Shown here piece by piece: positions 1 through 6,876 of a stretch of DNA of 20,827 bases. The stretch spans positions 1 through 20,827 of the forward strand of contig CAIJZG010000339.1 of assembly GCA_903825065.1 (NCBI GenBank), in the 5' to 3' direction. Position numbers and translations under genes: made by a program. Every line of letters starts with the position of its first letter. Position 1 is the stretch's first letter. Under the pieces are notes generated by a model. That model saw nothing but the letters and a program-made list of their open reading frames with translations. It had not been told where the DNA came from and did not search any database. The stretch comes from an uncultured Bacteroidota bacterium (lineage in GTDB: Bacteria > Bacteroidota > Bacteroidia > Chitinophagales > Chitinophagaceae).

Positions 1-190
1 CAGAAACCGAAGCAGATTCGGGAACACCATTTTCATCTGCAACTATTACTCTGAGGTCTTTCCCGTCAATTTCATGATGTCCAATGGAGATACTATTTAA
101 ATTAGTGGAATTGATAAAATCAAATGCCTTTTTAAAAAGGGGATTCAGATTGGCATATTTTGAACTATTATTAATATGATCAATTATCAT
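1..190 (-). CDS. YhcH/YjgK/YiaL (DUF386) family protein, N-terminal part only
   Basis: The reverse strand from the ATG at 190 stays open to the window edge, giving the first 63 residues. The start (MIIDHINNSSKYANLNPLFK) and the later HHEIDGKDLRVIVADENG resemble the N-terminus of the YhcH/YiaL/EbgC family, which usually opens with MI-x-x-HI, has a lysine-rich helix, and then a G-x-x-x-IDG-x strand. These are small cupin-like, metal-binding proteins, about 150 residues long, found in operons for sialic acid, uronate and unusual sugar use. The C-terminal metal-binding histidines lie outside the window, so the assignment rests on the N-terminal third. The gene diverges from the KDPG aldolase operon, which supports a role in the same sugar-acid locus. 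Confidence 0.66.
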   Translation of the reverse strand, partial: MIIDHINNSSKYANLNPLFKKAFDFINSTNLNSISIGHHEIDGKDLRVIVADENGVPESASVS

Positions 191-326
191 GTTATTTTTT
201 TAAAATATTTATTAAAGATAACAAACACTTGGATGATAAATTCTTTCGTAAAACAATCTTTCCATGTAGTTTTTCTGAAATAATATAGAGTAACTTTAAA
301 ATAGAAGACAACTAAACAATTGCTAT
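191..326. promoter_or_regulatory. Divergent intergenic region of the sugar-acid locus
   Basis: This 136-nt AT-rich gap holds the promoters of two divergent genes. On the minus strand TATCTTTA (220 to 213) is one base off the Bacteroidota -7 box TAnnTTTG. On the plus strand TAACTTTA (291-298) is a similar near match, about 28 nt before the aldolase start. No good -33 TTTG is seen at the right distance for either. An imperfect dyad, GTTAT at 191-195 and ATAAC at 218-222, flanks the minus-strand box and could be an operator, but AT-richness makes such dyads common by chance. Confidence 0.35.
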
Positions 327-989
327 ATGGAAAAGAACCCCAGAATACTTGATCTTATTTCAACACAAGGACTATTACCCCTTTACTATCATAGTGATAA
401 AGATGTAAGTGTAGCTATCATGAAGACTTTGTTTGATGCAGGAATACGTACAATTGAATATACTAATAGAGGTAAAACTGCACTGGCTAATTTTACTGAA
501 ATGAAAAAAGTGGCAGATGCTGAATTGCCTGGAATGAAACTTGGAGTAGGCACGATTAAAAATGCGGCGATGGCTAATCAGTTTATTAAAGCGGGTGCTG
601 ATTTTTTGGTTTCTCCAGGTTTAGTTGAATCAGTGGCTGAAATTGCAAGTTTGCATCGCATGCCCTGGATACCGGGCTGTATGACACCTACGGAAATTAT
701 TAAAGCTGAAAATTTGGGTGCTAATTTTATCAAATTATTTCCGGGTAACTTATTGGGCCCTGGTTTTGTATCTGCTATAAAAGATATTTTCCCTGATTTG
801 CATTTTATGCCTACAGGTGGTGTTACTACTGAAAAAGAAAATATTGAACAATGGTTTCAGGCAGGTGTTGTTGCAGTTGGTATGGGAAGCCAGTTAATTA
901 GTAAAAAATTACTTGATTCAAAAGACTATCACACCATTGGTAAAGAAACAGAGAAAGTATTGGCAATTATCAAATCTTATAATAACTAA
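327..989 (+). CDS. eda: Bifunctional KDPG/KHG aldolase
   Basis: A class I aldolase of 220 residues, a normal family length. It splits 2-keto-3-deoxy-6-phosphogluconate into pyruvate and glyceraldehyde-3-phosphate (and often acts on 4-hydroxy-2-oxoglutarate), the last step of Entner-Doudoroff and hexuronate breakdown in the cytoplasm. Visible family marks are the catalytic-base glutamate E44 in RTIEYTNRG, GVGTI at 73-77, the GCMTPTE loop (117-123), the Schiff-base lysine K136 in FIKLFPG, and the phosphate-binding PTGGV at 162-166. It is the first gene of a tight operon, ending 3 nt before the transporter. Its substrate in this organism (uronate, gluconate or a galactonate relative) is not fixed by sequence alone. 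KDPGal aldolases are close homologues, so that activity remains possible. Confidence 0.93.
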   Translation: MEKNPRILDLISTQGLLPLYYHSDKDVSVAIMKTLFDAGIRTIEYTNRGKTALANFTEMKKVADAELPGMKLGVGTIKNAAMANQFIKAGADFLVSPGLVESVAEIASLHRMPWIPGCMTPTEIIKAENLGANFIKLFPGNLLGPGFVSAIKDIFPDLHFMPTGGVTTEKENIEQWFQAGVVAVGMGSQLISKKLLDSKDYHTIGKETEKVLAIIKSYNN

Positions 990-992
990 CTC

Positions 993-2300
993 ATGCAGCA
1001 TACAGACATTGGTAAATACCGTTGGACCATATGCTCATTGATATTTTTCGCAACAACTATTAATTATCTCGATAGGGCTGTCATTAGTTTATTAAAATCG
1101 AGTTTAACTGTTGAGTTTAAATGGAATGATGGAGATTATACCAATATTGAAATAGCATTTAAAGTGTCTTATGCAATAGGGATGTTAGGTGCAGGTAGAC
1201 TAATTGATAAATTGGGAACCAAGATTGGTTATATGTTCTCAACTTTTCTTTGGAGTGTTGCTGCAATCGCTCATGCTTTAGCCAATAGTACATTTGGTTT
1301 TGGAATAGCAAGATCAGCATTGGGTTTAACCGAAGCAGGAAATTTTCCAGCTGCTATAAAAACGGTTGCGGAATGGTTCCCAAAAAAAGAAAGAGCATTT
1401 GCTACTGGAATATTTAATTCAGGAACCAATATAGGAGCTATCATAGCGCCATTAACTGTTCCATGGATTAATGTGCATTGGGGGTGGCAATGGGCTTTTA
1501 TAATAACAGGTTCTTTAGGATTCATATGGGTGATTTTTTGGTGGTTATTGTATGAAGTACCTGCCAAACATAAACTACTAACTAAAGGGGAATTTGATTT
1601 TATTCATAGTGATTCTATACAGAAAATTACAGAAAATAAAAATCAAGAAAAAAGCATTTCTTGGATTCGTTTAATGGGATATCGACAAACTTGGGCAGTA
1701 GTATTTGGTAAGTTTTTAACCGACCCAATTTGGTGGTTTTATCTTTTTTGGCTTCCTGATTTTTTAGAAAGTGAATATCATTTAAAAGGTATTGCTATTG
1801 GGCTACCAGTTGCTATGGTTTACACTTTATCAACTTTTGGAAGTATTGGTGGCGGTTGGCTTCCATTGCAATTAATAAAACGCAATATCACTTTATTCAA
1901 AGCAAGGAAAATTTCCATGTTGATTTATGCATTTTGTGTTTTTCCAATTGTTTTTGCACAATTATTAGGAAGTTTAAACATGTGGTTTGCAGTATTCGTA
2001 ATCGGATTTGCTGCAGCGGCACATCAGGCATGGAGTGCAAATATGTATACGGTTGTCTCCGATCGATTCCCCAAACATACGGTTGCTTCTGTTACAGGTA
2101 TTGCAGGAATGTTTGGCGCAATTGGAGGAATATTTTTATCGCTTTTTGTACAGAAAAATTTGTTTGTTCATTATCGTGCAATTCATCAAATTGAAACGGC
2201 ATATTATATTATGTTCTTTTTAAGTGGAACAGCCTATTTGCTAGCATGGGTTATTATGCAAACCTTATTAGGGAAAAAAGAAGAAGTAGTGATTGCTTAA
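993..2300 (+). CDS. MFS transporter, ACS family, hexuronate/aldonate (ExuT-like)
   Basis: A 435-residue inner-membrane protein with the size and about twelve hydrophobic segments of the major facilitator superfamily. Marks of the anion:cation symporter branch (ExuT, DgoT, GudP) are INYLDRAVIS near residues 23-32, the loop GRLIDKLGTKIGY at 68-80 (the MFS motif A equivalent), and RSALGLTEAGNFPAAIKTVAEWFP from 107, which closely matches hexuronate transporters. It probably takes up glucuronate/galacturonate or a related sugar acid with protons. It begins 3 nt after the aldolase stop and ends 19 nt before the DUF6807 gene, so the three should be cotranscribed. The exact substrate cannot be read from sequence. 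Membership of the ACS family is secure; the gene symbol is left blank for that reason. Confidence 0.87.
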   Translation: MQHTDIGKYRWTICSLIFFATTINYLDRAVISLLKSSLTVEFKWNDGDYTNIEIAFKVSYAIGMLGAGRLIDKLGTKIGYMFSTFLWSVAAIAHALANSTFGFGIARSALGLTEAGNFPAAIKTVAEWFPKKERAFATGIFNSGTNIGAIIAPLTVPWINVHWGWQWAFIITGSLGFIWVIFWWLLYEVPAKHKLLTKGEFDFIHSDSIQKITENKNQEKSISWIRLMGYRQTWAVVFGKFLTDPIWWFYLFWLPDFLESEYHLKGIAIGLPVAMVYTLSTFGSIGGGWLPLQLIKRNITLFKARKISMLIYAFCVFPIVFAQLLGSLNMWFAVFVIGFAAAAHQAWSANMYTVVSDRFPKHTVASVTGIAGMFGAIGGIFLSLFVQKNLFVHYRAIHQIETAYYIMFFLSGTAYLLAWVIMQTLLGKKEEVVIA

Positions 2301-2319
2301 ATAAATTGTCAAAGTAGAA

Positions 2320-3372
2320 ATGAAAAATTACAGTATACTATTTTTATTATTTTTTGGAATCGGTTCTGAAATATTTGCACAAACAAATGCGAAGAACCCT
2401 CGTACCATGATTGTTAAAAATAGTTCTACAGCTCATAAAATTGACATTAGTATTAACGGAAAACTGTTCACTAGTTTTTGTTATCCAGATAGTTTAGAAA
2501 AACCATTCCTGTATCCAATTTATGCTGCTAATGATTCAGCTATAACAAGGGGGTTTCCTTTGAATCCCCGAGCCAATGATCCAACTGATCATCCGCATCA
2601 TATTGGCTTATGGTTTAATTACGAAAGTGTAAATGGGTTAGATTTCTGGAATAATTCATACGCTATCGAAAGTGATAAGAAAAAAAATTATGGGTGGATT
2701 CGGACTAAAAAAATTATTCGTGCGGAAAGTGGTAAACAAGCAATTGTTTCGTATTTGGCAGATTGGACTAATCAACAAAAGAAGGTATTATTAGAAGAAG
2801 CAACAGACTTGAAGTTTAGTCATATAGGAACAAGCAGAGTTATTGAACGCATTACAAAATTGACTGCTAAGGAAGAGGTAAGTTTCAATGATGTGAAAGA
2901 TGGGATGTTGGGTTTGCGCGTTACCCACGCTCTAGAATTGCCCATATGGGAAAACAAAAAATATACTGATGCTAGTGGCATTGTTACTACTATAAAAGCA
3001 AATAAGGATAGTACTGTAACTGGCAATTATTTAACTAGTGAAGGGAAACAAGGCGATGCAGCCTGGGGCACAAGGGGCAACTGGTGTATGTTATATGGAA
3101 AATTGGGAGCTGATTCGGTAAGTATTATAATCATTGATCATCCACAAAATCCCGGATATCCAACTTATTGGCATGCCCGTAATTACGGATTATTTGCGGC
3201 TAATCCACTTGGACAAAAAGTATTTTCAAATGGCAAAACCGTGTTGAATTATAAATTGCTGAAAGGAGAATCTGTTGTATTTCGCTACAAAATTTTAATT
3301 GCTTCCGGTATGCATAGAATGGATAATTCAACAATTGAAAAACTCGCAAAGGAATTTAGTAAAGTAAAATAA
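2320..3372 (+). CDS. Secreted DUF6807 (PmoA-like) family protein
   Basis: A 350-residue protein with a Sec signal peptide (MKNYSILFLLFFGIGSEIFA, cleavage likely after residue 20 or 21), so it acts in the periplasm or outside. The body carries the conserved blocks of the family annotated as DUF6807 or 'methane oxygenase PmoA': DHPHH at 90-94 followed by GLWF, NGLDFW at 105-110, a WGTRGNWC block near 249-256, and DHPQNPGYPTYWHARNYG from 273 with NPLG behind it. The clustered histidines suggest metal or ligand binding. The PmoA name is historical and is not evidence of methane oxidation. Members are frequent in Bacteroidota and Planctomycetota sugar-degradation loci. As third gene of the aldolase-transporter operon it probably helps process or sense a sugar acid or glycan upstream of uptake; that role is inferred. 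Confidence 0.85.
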   Translation: MKNYSILFLLFFGIGSEIFAQTNAKNPRTMIVKNSSTAHKIDISINGKLFTSFCYPDSLEKPFLYPIYAANDSAITRGFPLNPRANDPTDHPHHIGLWFNYESVNGLDFWNNSYAIESDKKKNYGWIRTKKIIRAESGKQAIVSYLADWTNQQKKVLLEEATDLKFSHIGTSRVIERITKLTAKEEVSFNDVKDGMLGLRVTHALELPIWENKKYTDASGIVTTIKANKDSTVTGNYLTSEGKQGDAAWGTRGNWCMLYGKLGADSVSIIIIDHPQNPGYPTYWHARNYGLFAANPLGQKVFSNGKTVLNYKLLKGESVVFRYKILIASGMHRMDNSTIEKLAKEFSKVK

Positions 3373-3402
3373 TTTGTAGTTTCTACAATGGGCGTATTTT
3401 TG
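3373..3402 (+). promoter_or_regulatory. Bacteroidota promoter of the YcxB-like gene with overlapping dyad
   Basis: TTTG (3373-3376), an 18-nt spacer and TATTTTTG (3395-3402) match the -33/-7 promoter. It starts directly after the stop codon of the DUF6807 gene. A perfect dyad TTGTAG-TTT-CTACAA (3374-3388) overlaps the -33 box and fills much of the spacer, where a repressor could bind; read as RNA it is a 6-bp hairpin that could weakly end the upstream operon. The -7 box ends only 4 nt before the ATG. Confidence 0.6.
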
Positions 3403-3406
3403 ATCC

Positions 3407-3880
3407 ATGCAATTGAGCTTTAGTTATCAGAAACCCAAAGTTATTCAGGCACTTCGCTATCATTTTGTGCAAAGTCCGGAAATAAGAATCATGCTTGTTC
3501 TTGTAAATGTTTTTGCAATTGTAGCTGCTATTCTTTTTTACACAAAAAAAATACGCCCTGAACCTTTCTTTTTAGGTTCGGTGATTTGGATGGGTTTGAT
3601 GGCATCATTTTGGTATTTTCTTCCCAATAATATCTACCATAAAGCAGATACTTTTAAAGATAAATTCATTATAAATTTTAATGATGTTGCTGTTGTTTTA
3701 GAAAACGAAAGAGGAGAAATGATTTGGCATTGGAATAAGTTTAGCAAGTACTTTGAAAGCCCGCATTTTTTTCATTTATACTTTGATGCGAAGTCTTTTT
3801 TTATCATTCCAAAAGACAATATGGGTGAGGAGTTTACTCATGAATTAAGAGGGCTTTTGAAAGCTAAAATTAAAAAGTAA
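3407..3880 (+). CDS. YcxB-like membrane protein
   Basis: A 157-residue protein with two predicted membrane helices (about residues 29-46 and 51-70, separated by a short KKIRPEP turn) and a soluble C-terminal domain of about 85 residues. That domain has the look of the YcxB-like family: a strand-rich segment with F-x-D-x-x-V and NERGEMIWHWNKFSKYFESPHFFHLYF, followed by FFIIPKDNM, similar to the pattern in which a tryptophan-rich strand leads to a phenylalanine-rich 'FxIIPK' strand. The molecular function of the family is unknown. The start is the only ATG behind the promoter at 3373-3402. It converges on the GNAT gene with a 16-nt gap. No operon partner on its own strand is evident downstream. 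Confidence 0.72.
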   Translation: MQLSFSYQKPKVIQALRYHFVQSPEIRIMLVLVNVFAIVAAILFYTKKIRPEPFFLGSVIWMGLMASFWYFLPNNIYHKADTFKDKFIINFNDVAVVLENERGEMIWHWNKFSKYFESPHFFHLYFDAKSFFIIPKDNMGEEFTHELRGLLKAKIKK

Positions 3881-3896
3881 AAGAAAAAAGGTTCAT

Positions 3897-4325
3897 TTAT
3901 AATTCCTTCACCATTTCCACATGTGGAATTGTAACTTCTTCAAATTCGGGTCCATCCACCTGATATCCTAGTTTTTCATAAAAACCAATGGCCGTTTTGC
4001 GGGCATGCATATTTAATTTTTTGAAGCCATGGTCACGCGCAATGTTTTCAGCGAAAGACATAATCACCCTTCCAATCCCCTTTCCCTGAAGCCCAGAAAG
4101 TACTGCCATTTGCCTTAGGCGAACTGTTTTTTCGTCTTCTTTTGTCAAAATACAGCAACCTTTCAGCTTTTCTTCGTCGAAAAAGCCGATTAAAATATCA
4201 TTTTTTTCTGTTTCCAGAGCTTCTTTTGCAAAAGTTAAACCCAGCGGTTTTCTTAATACCTGAAAACGTAATTCCACCATCTTATGATGCTGTATTGAGC
4301 CATGGTCAATGATTTGTAGGGGCAT
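3897..4325 (-). CDS. GNAT family N-acetyltransferase (ElaA/YjcF-like)
   Basis: A 142-residue cytoplasmic acetyltransferase that would move an acetyl group from acetyl-CoA to an amine. Motif A is clear: RQMAVLSGLQGKGIG at 71-85 holds the Q-x-x-G-x-G pyrophosphate loop, preceded by a strand with GCCILT at 56-61. Motif B contains FYEKLGY at 115-121, with the tyrosine that commonly acts as general acid. The ending EEVTIPHVEMVKEL resembles ElaA/YjcF-type members, whose substrates are mostly unknown. The start ATG at 4325 fits the domain boundary. It is monocistronic and converges on the YcxB-like gene. Substrate cannot be predicted. Confidence 0.88.
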   Translation of the reverse strand: MPLQIIDHGSIQHHKMVELRFQVLRKPLGLTFAKEALETEKNDILIGFFDEEKLKGCCILTKEDEKTVRLRQMAVLSGLQGKGIGRVIMSFAENIARDHGFKKLNMHARKTAIGFYEKLGYQVDGPEFEEVTIPHVEMVKEL

Positions 4326-4344
4326 AGGCGAAAATCAAGGCATA

Positions 4345-4371
4345 CAAGATAGGAATGATTTTCTTATCAAA
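4345..4371 (-). promoter_or_regulatory. Candidate promoter of the GNAT gene
   Basis: On the minus strand a T-run ending in TTTG (4371 to 4368) is followed after 16 nt by TATCTTG (4351 to 4345), a partial match to TAnnTTTG. It lies about 19 nt upstream of the GNAT start at 4325. Spacing is at the short end, so the match is modest. Confidence 0.35.
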
Positions 4372-4461
4372 AAACACCAAAATCAGCAAGAACTAACAGT
4401 AGTTAGTAAAAGCTTGTGGAAACAAAAATGCATTAAAAGATGGCGGTTTTGCTAAAAAGTA

Positions 4462-4469
4462 TATTTTTG
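4462..4469 (+). promoter_or_regulatory. -7 box of the acpP promoter
   Basis: TATTTTTG fits TAnnTTTG exactly and stands 23 nt before the acpP ATG, giving a predicted leader of roughly 17-20 nt (A-rich, no Shine-Dalgarno). No TTTG is found at the usual -33 distance, which is common at strong Bacteroidota promoters. Confidence 0.5.
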
Positions 4470-4492
4470 CGCCTGTAACAAAAACTTTTACA

Positions 4493-4729
4493 ATGTCAGA
4501 CATCGCAACAAGAGTAAAGAAAATCATAGTTGACAAGTTAGGCGTAGACGAAGCAGAGGTAACAAACGAAGCTTCTTTTACTAATGATTTGGGTGCGGAT
4601 TCTTTGGATACCGTAGAGTTGATTATGGAATTCGAAAAAGAATTTAACATCTCTATCCCTGATGAGCAGGCTGAAACCATCACTACTGTTGGTCAGGCTG
4701 TAGCTTACCTAGAAGAGCACGCTAAGTAA
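4493..4729 (+). CDS. acpP: Acyl carrier protein
   Basis: A 78-residue acidic protein, the standard length of type II fatty-acid-synthase ACP. The phosphopantetheine attachment serine is S37 in LGADSLDTVEL, and the four-helix pattern is complete, including the recognition helix LDTVELIMEFEKEF and the closing VGQAVAYLEEHAK. It carries growing acyl chains as thioesters between the Fab enzymes in the cytoplasm. The gene is followed by fabF after 77 nt, with a strong hairpin between them, and precedes rnc, an order usual in Bacteroidota. ACP is needed in much greater amounts than FabF or RNase III, which fits a separate strong promoter and a structured intergenic RNA. Confidence 0.97.
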   Translation: MSDIATRVKKIIVDKLGVDEAEVTNEASFTNDLGADSLDTVELIMEFEKEFNISIPDEQAETITTVGQAVAYLEEHAK

Positions 4730-4753
4730 GATCTCCCTTCAATAGGAATAATT

Positions 4754-4785
4754 TAATCCGGCCCGGATAACTCCGGGCCGGATTA
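4754..4785 (+). promoter_or_regulatory. Perfect 13-bp GC-rich hairpin between acpP and fabF
   Basis: The arms 4754-4766 (TAATCCGGCCCGG) and 4773-4785 are perfectly complementary around a 6-nt loop (ATAACT). No T-run follows, so it is not a classical intrinsic terminator. It could be a partial terminator, a 3' stabiliser of acpP mRNA, or a double-strand target for the RNase III encoded further down the operon. Confidence 0.75.
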
Positions 4786-4806
4786 TCACTTCAAACAGGC
4801 TAGGAA

Positions 4807-6060
4807 ATGGAATTAAAAAGAGTAGTTGTTACCGGTATTGGAACCCTTACCCCTTTGGGCAATAATTTAAATGATTATTGGTCAAATCTGTTAAATGGTG
4901 TTTCAGGAGCAGATAATGTTACTTTATTTGATGCCTCTAAGTTTAAAACAAGATTTGCTTGTGAAGTGAAAGGTTTTGATCCTACCAATTTTATGGATAG
5001 GAAAGAAGCTAGAAAATTAGACCGATTTGCACAACTAGCCATTGTTGCTAGTGATCAGGCAGTAGCTGATGCGGGCATCAGCAAAGAAAATGTGGATGTA
5101 GATCGTGTTGGTGTAATTTTCGCAAGTGGTATTGGTGGATTAACGACTTTTCAGGAAGAAGTTATCAACTTTGCTAAAGGCGATGGTACCCCACGTTTCA
5201 ATCCCTTTTTTATTCCAAAAATGATATTAGACATTGCTGCGGGTCAAATTTCCATGCGTCATGGATTTCGCGGTCCCAACTTTGCCGTTGTAAGTGCTTG
5301 TGCTTCCAGTACTAATGGGATTATCACAGCCTACGATAATATTCGTTTAGGTAAAGCAGATATCATCATTAGCGGAGGGTCTGAAGCCGTTATTGGTGAA
5401 GCTGGCATGGGCGGATTTAATGCCATGAAAGCAATGAGCGAACGTAACGATGACCCTAAAACTGCTAGCCGCCCTTACGACAAAGACCGTGACGGTTTTG
5501 TGATGGGTGAAGCAGCTGGAGTGCTTGTTCTGGAGGAATATGAACATGCCATAAAAAGAGGTGCAAAAATTTATTGTGAGATCGCTGGTGGTGGGGCAAC
5601 TGCCGACGCATACCATCTTACAGCCCCTCATCCAGATGGTTTGGGCGCATGCAATGTTATGAATGCTGCATTGAGAGATGCTGGCATGAGAGCAGATGAA
5701 ATCGATTATATCAATGTTCACGGAACTTCTACTCCTCTTGGAGATGGAGCAGAAGCTAAAGCCATTACCAATGTTTTTGGCGAACATGCTTATAACCTCA
5801 ATATCAGTGCTACAAAATCAATGACAGGTCACTGCCTTGGAGCTGCTGGCGTTATTGAAGCTATTGCTTGTATACAAGCTGTTATACACGATATTATACC
5901 TCCTACAATCAATCACTTTACAGATGATCCAACTTTAGATCCTCGATTGAATTTTACATTTAATACACCACAAAAAAGAGTTGTTCGTGCTGCATTAAGT
6001 AATACTTTCGGATTTGGTGGGCACAATGCCTGTGTGATTGTAAAAAAATATGTAGCTTAG
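4807..6060 (+). CDS. fabF: Beta-ketoacyl-ACP synthase II
   Basis: A 417-residue thiolase-fold condensing enzyme that adds malonyl-ACP to acyl-ACP in fatty-acid elongation. The catalytic triad is intact: C165 in VVSACASSTNG, H305 in NVHGTSTPLGD and H342 in KSMTGHCLGAAG. The C-terminal glycine-rich loop SNTFGFGGHNA (398-408) is the usual gatekeeper region. The N-terminus MELKRVVVTGIGTLTPLG is typical, so the ATG at 4807 is secure. It sits between acpP and rnc; the RNase III start codon follows its stop by 4 nt, so fabF and rnc are transcribed together. FabF rather than FabB is favoured by length and by the pairing with acpP. Confidence 0.96.
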   Translation: MELKRVVVTGIGTLTPLGNNLNDYWSNLLNGVSGADNVTLFDASKFKTRFACEVKGFDPTNFMDRKEARKLDRFAQLAIVASDQAVADAGISKENVDVDRVGVIFASGIGGLTTFQEEVINFAKGDGTPRFNPFFIPKMILDIAAGQISMRHGFRGPNFAVVSACASSTNGIITAYDNIRLGKADIIISGGSEAVIGEAGMGGFNAMKAMSERNDDPKTASRPYDKDRDGFVMGEAAGVLVLEEYEHAIKRGAKIYCEIAGGGATADAYHLTAPHPDGLGACNVMNAALRDAGMRADEIDYINVHGTSTPLGDGAEAKAITNVFGEHAYNLNISATKSMTGHCLGAAGVIEAIACIQAVIHDIIPPTINHFTDDPTLDPRLNFTFNTPQKRVVRAALSNTFGFGGHNACVIVKKYVA

Positions 6061-6064
6061 GTTT

Positions 6065-6772
6065 GTGCAATTCCTAAAAAAATTCCTAAAAAAATCTGTC
6101 GATACCTCTTTCGAAAGTCAATTGAAGAACGTATTGGGTATAAAACCCGGTAATAGCTTATTGTATCGAACCGCATTAAGTCACCGTTCTGTGAAAGAAA
6201 CGGCTGACGAAAACAATGAGCGTCTCGAATATTTAGGAGATGCCGTTTTAAGTGCAATAGTTGCTGACTATCTGTTTAAGCGTTATCCGTATAAAGGAGA
6301 AGGCTTTCTTACTGAAATGCGCAGTAAAATGGTAAACAGGCAACAATTGAATGATATTGCCCTTAAAATGGGTCTTAAAAAACTTACTTTTTACAATAAG
6401 TTCGATAATTCTTTGAAGGGTAGTCAGATTTTTGGAAATACACTCGAAGCCTTAGTTGGGGCTGTTTACCTTGATAAAGGTTATGCAAAAACAAGTAATT
6501 GGGTATTGCAACAAATAGTGATTCCTCATATGTTTGTTGACGACCTCGAGTTGATTGATATTAATTTAAAAAATAAATTAATTGGATGGGCCAATAAAAA
6601 TGGTAAGATTCTGGCTTTTGAATTAGTACAAGAAAAAATGGAAGGCAGCCGCCGCTTATTCACCATCAATGCAGTATTGGATGGAGAAATGCTTGCTCAG
6701 GGTAAGGGGTATAATAAAAAAGATGCTAGTCAGGTTGCTGCCCAATTAGCAGTAGAAAAATTGGGTCTCTAA
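6065..6772 (+). CDS. rnc: Ribonuclease III
   Basis: A 235-residue double-strand-specific endoribonuclease that matures rRNA and some mRNAs. The signature helix NERLEYLGDAVLS (51-63) supplies E52, E55 and D59. The second metal-site segment reads GNTLEALVGAVYLDKGY (124-140), with E128 matching E. coli E117 but N125 where E. coli has D114. A double-stranded RNA-binding domain spans about 165-235 and ends with KKDASQVAAQLAVEKLGL. The start is a GTG at 6065, 4 nt after the fabF stop; no better in-frame start exists and the N-terminus fits the family. An asparagine here is, as I recall, usual for Bacteroidota rather than a lesion. The TAA stop overlaps the ATG of the small ORF that follows. Confidence 0.95.
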   Translation: MQFLKKFLKKSVDTSFESQLKNVLGIKPGNSLLYRTALSHRSVKETADENNERLEYLGDAVLSAIVADYLFKRYPYKGEGFLTEMRSKMVNRQQLNDIALKMGLKKLTFYNKFDNSLKGSQIFGNTLEALVGAVYLDKGYAKTSNWVLQQIVIPHMFVDDLELIDINLKNKLIGWANKNGKILAFELVQEKMEGSRRLFTINAVLDGEMLAQGKGYNKKDASQVAAQLAVEKLGL

Positions 6773-6876
6773 TGGATCAAGACCAATATAAATTTCAATT
6801 GAAAAAGAAACTCACTTTATTTGGGAGTCTATTTGTTGTTGGAATTATTGCGATATTTTATTTTGCCTGCCATTAA
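6772..6876 (+). CDS. Small single-span membrane protein ORF of 34 residues
   Basis: An ATG that overlaps the rnc stop (TAATG) opens a 34-codon frame: a charged, lysine-rich N-terminus (MDQDQYKFQLKKKL) followed by one hydrophobic stretch (about residues 15-32, TLFGSLFVVGIIAIFYFA) and a short CH tail. The layout is that of an inner-membrane peptide with its N-terminus in the cytoplasm. The stop overlap suggests translational coupling to rnc. I recognise no family. Its TAA and that of the convergent epimerase gene share the bases TTAA at 6873-6876. A chance ORF of this length is possible; the membrane-peptide composition and the start position argue that it is real. Confidence 0.5.
   Translation: MDQDQYKFQLKKKLTLFGSLFVVGIIAIFYFACH

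Noticed and set aside
1..3372. A polysaccharide utilisation locus of the SusCD type
   Set aside because: No SusC, SusD, glycoside hydrolase, lyase or sigma/anti-sigma gene is present; only downstream sugar-acid steps are visible.
4393..4683. A 96-codon minus-strand frame opposite acpP
   Set aside because: It is the complement of the acpP coding sequence and its promoter; the plus-strand ACP is unambiguous.
5347..5787. A 146-codon minus-strand frame inside fabF
   Set aside because: It lies wholly within a well-conserved enzyme gene, is cysteine- and serine-rich without domain pattern, and has no promoter.
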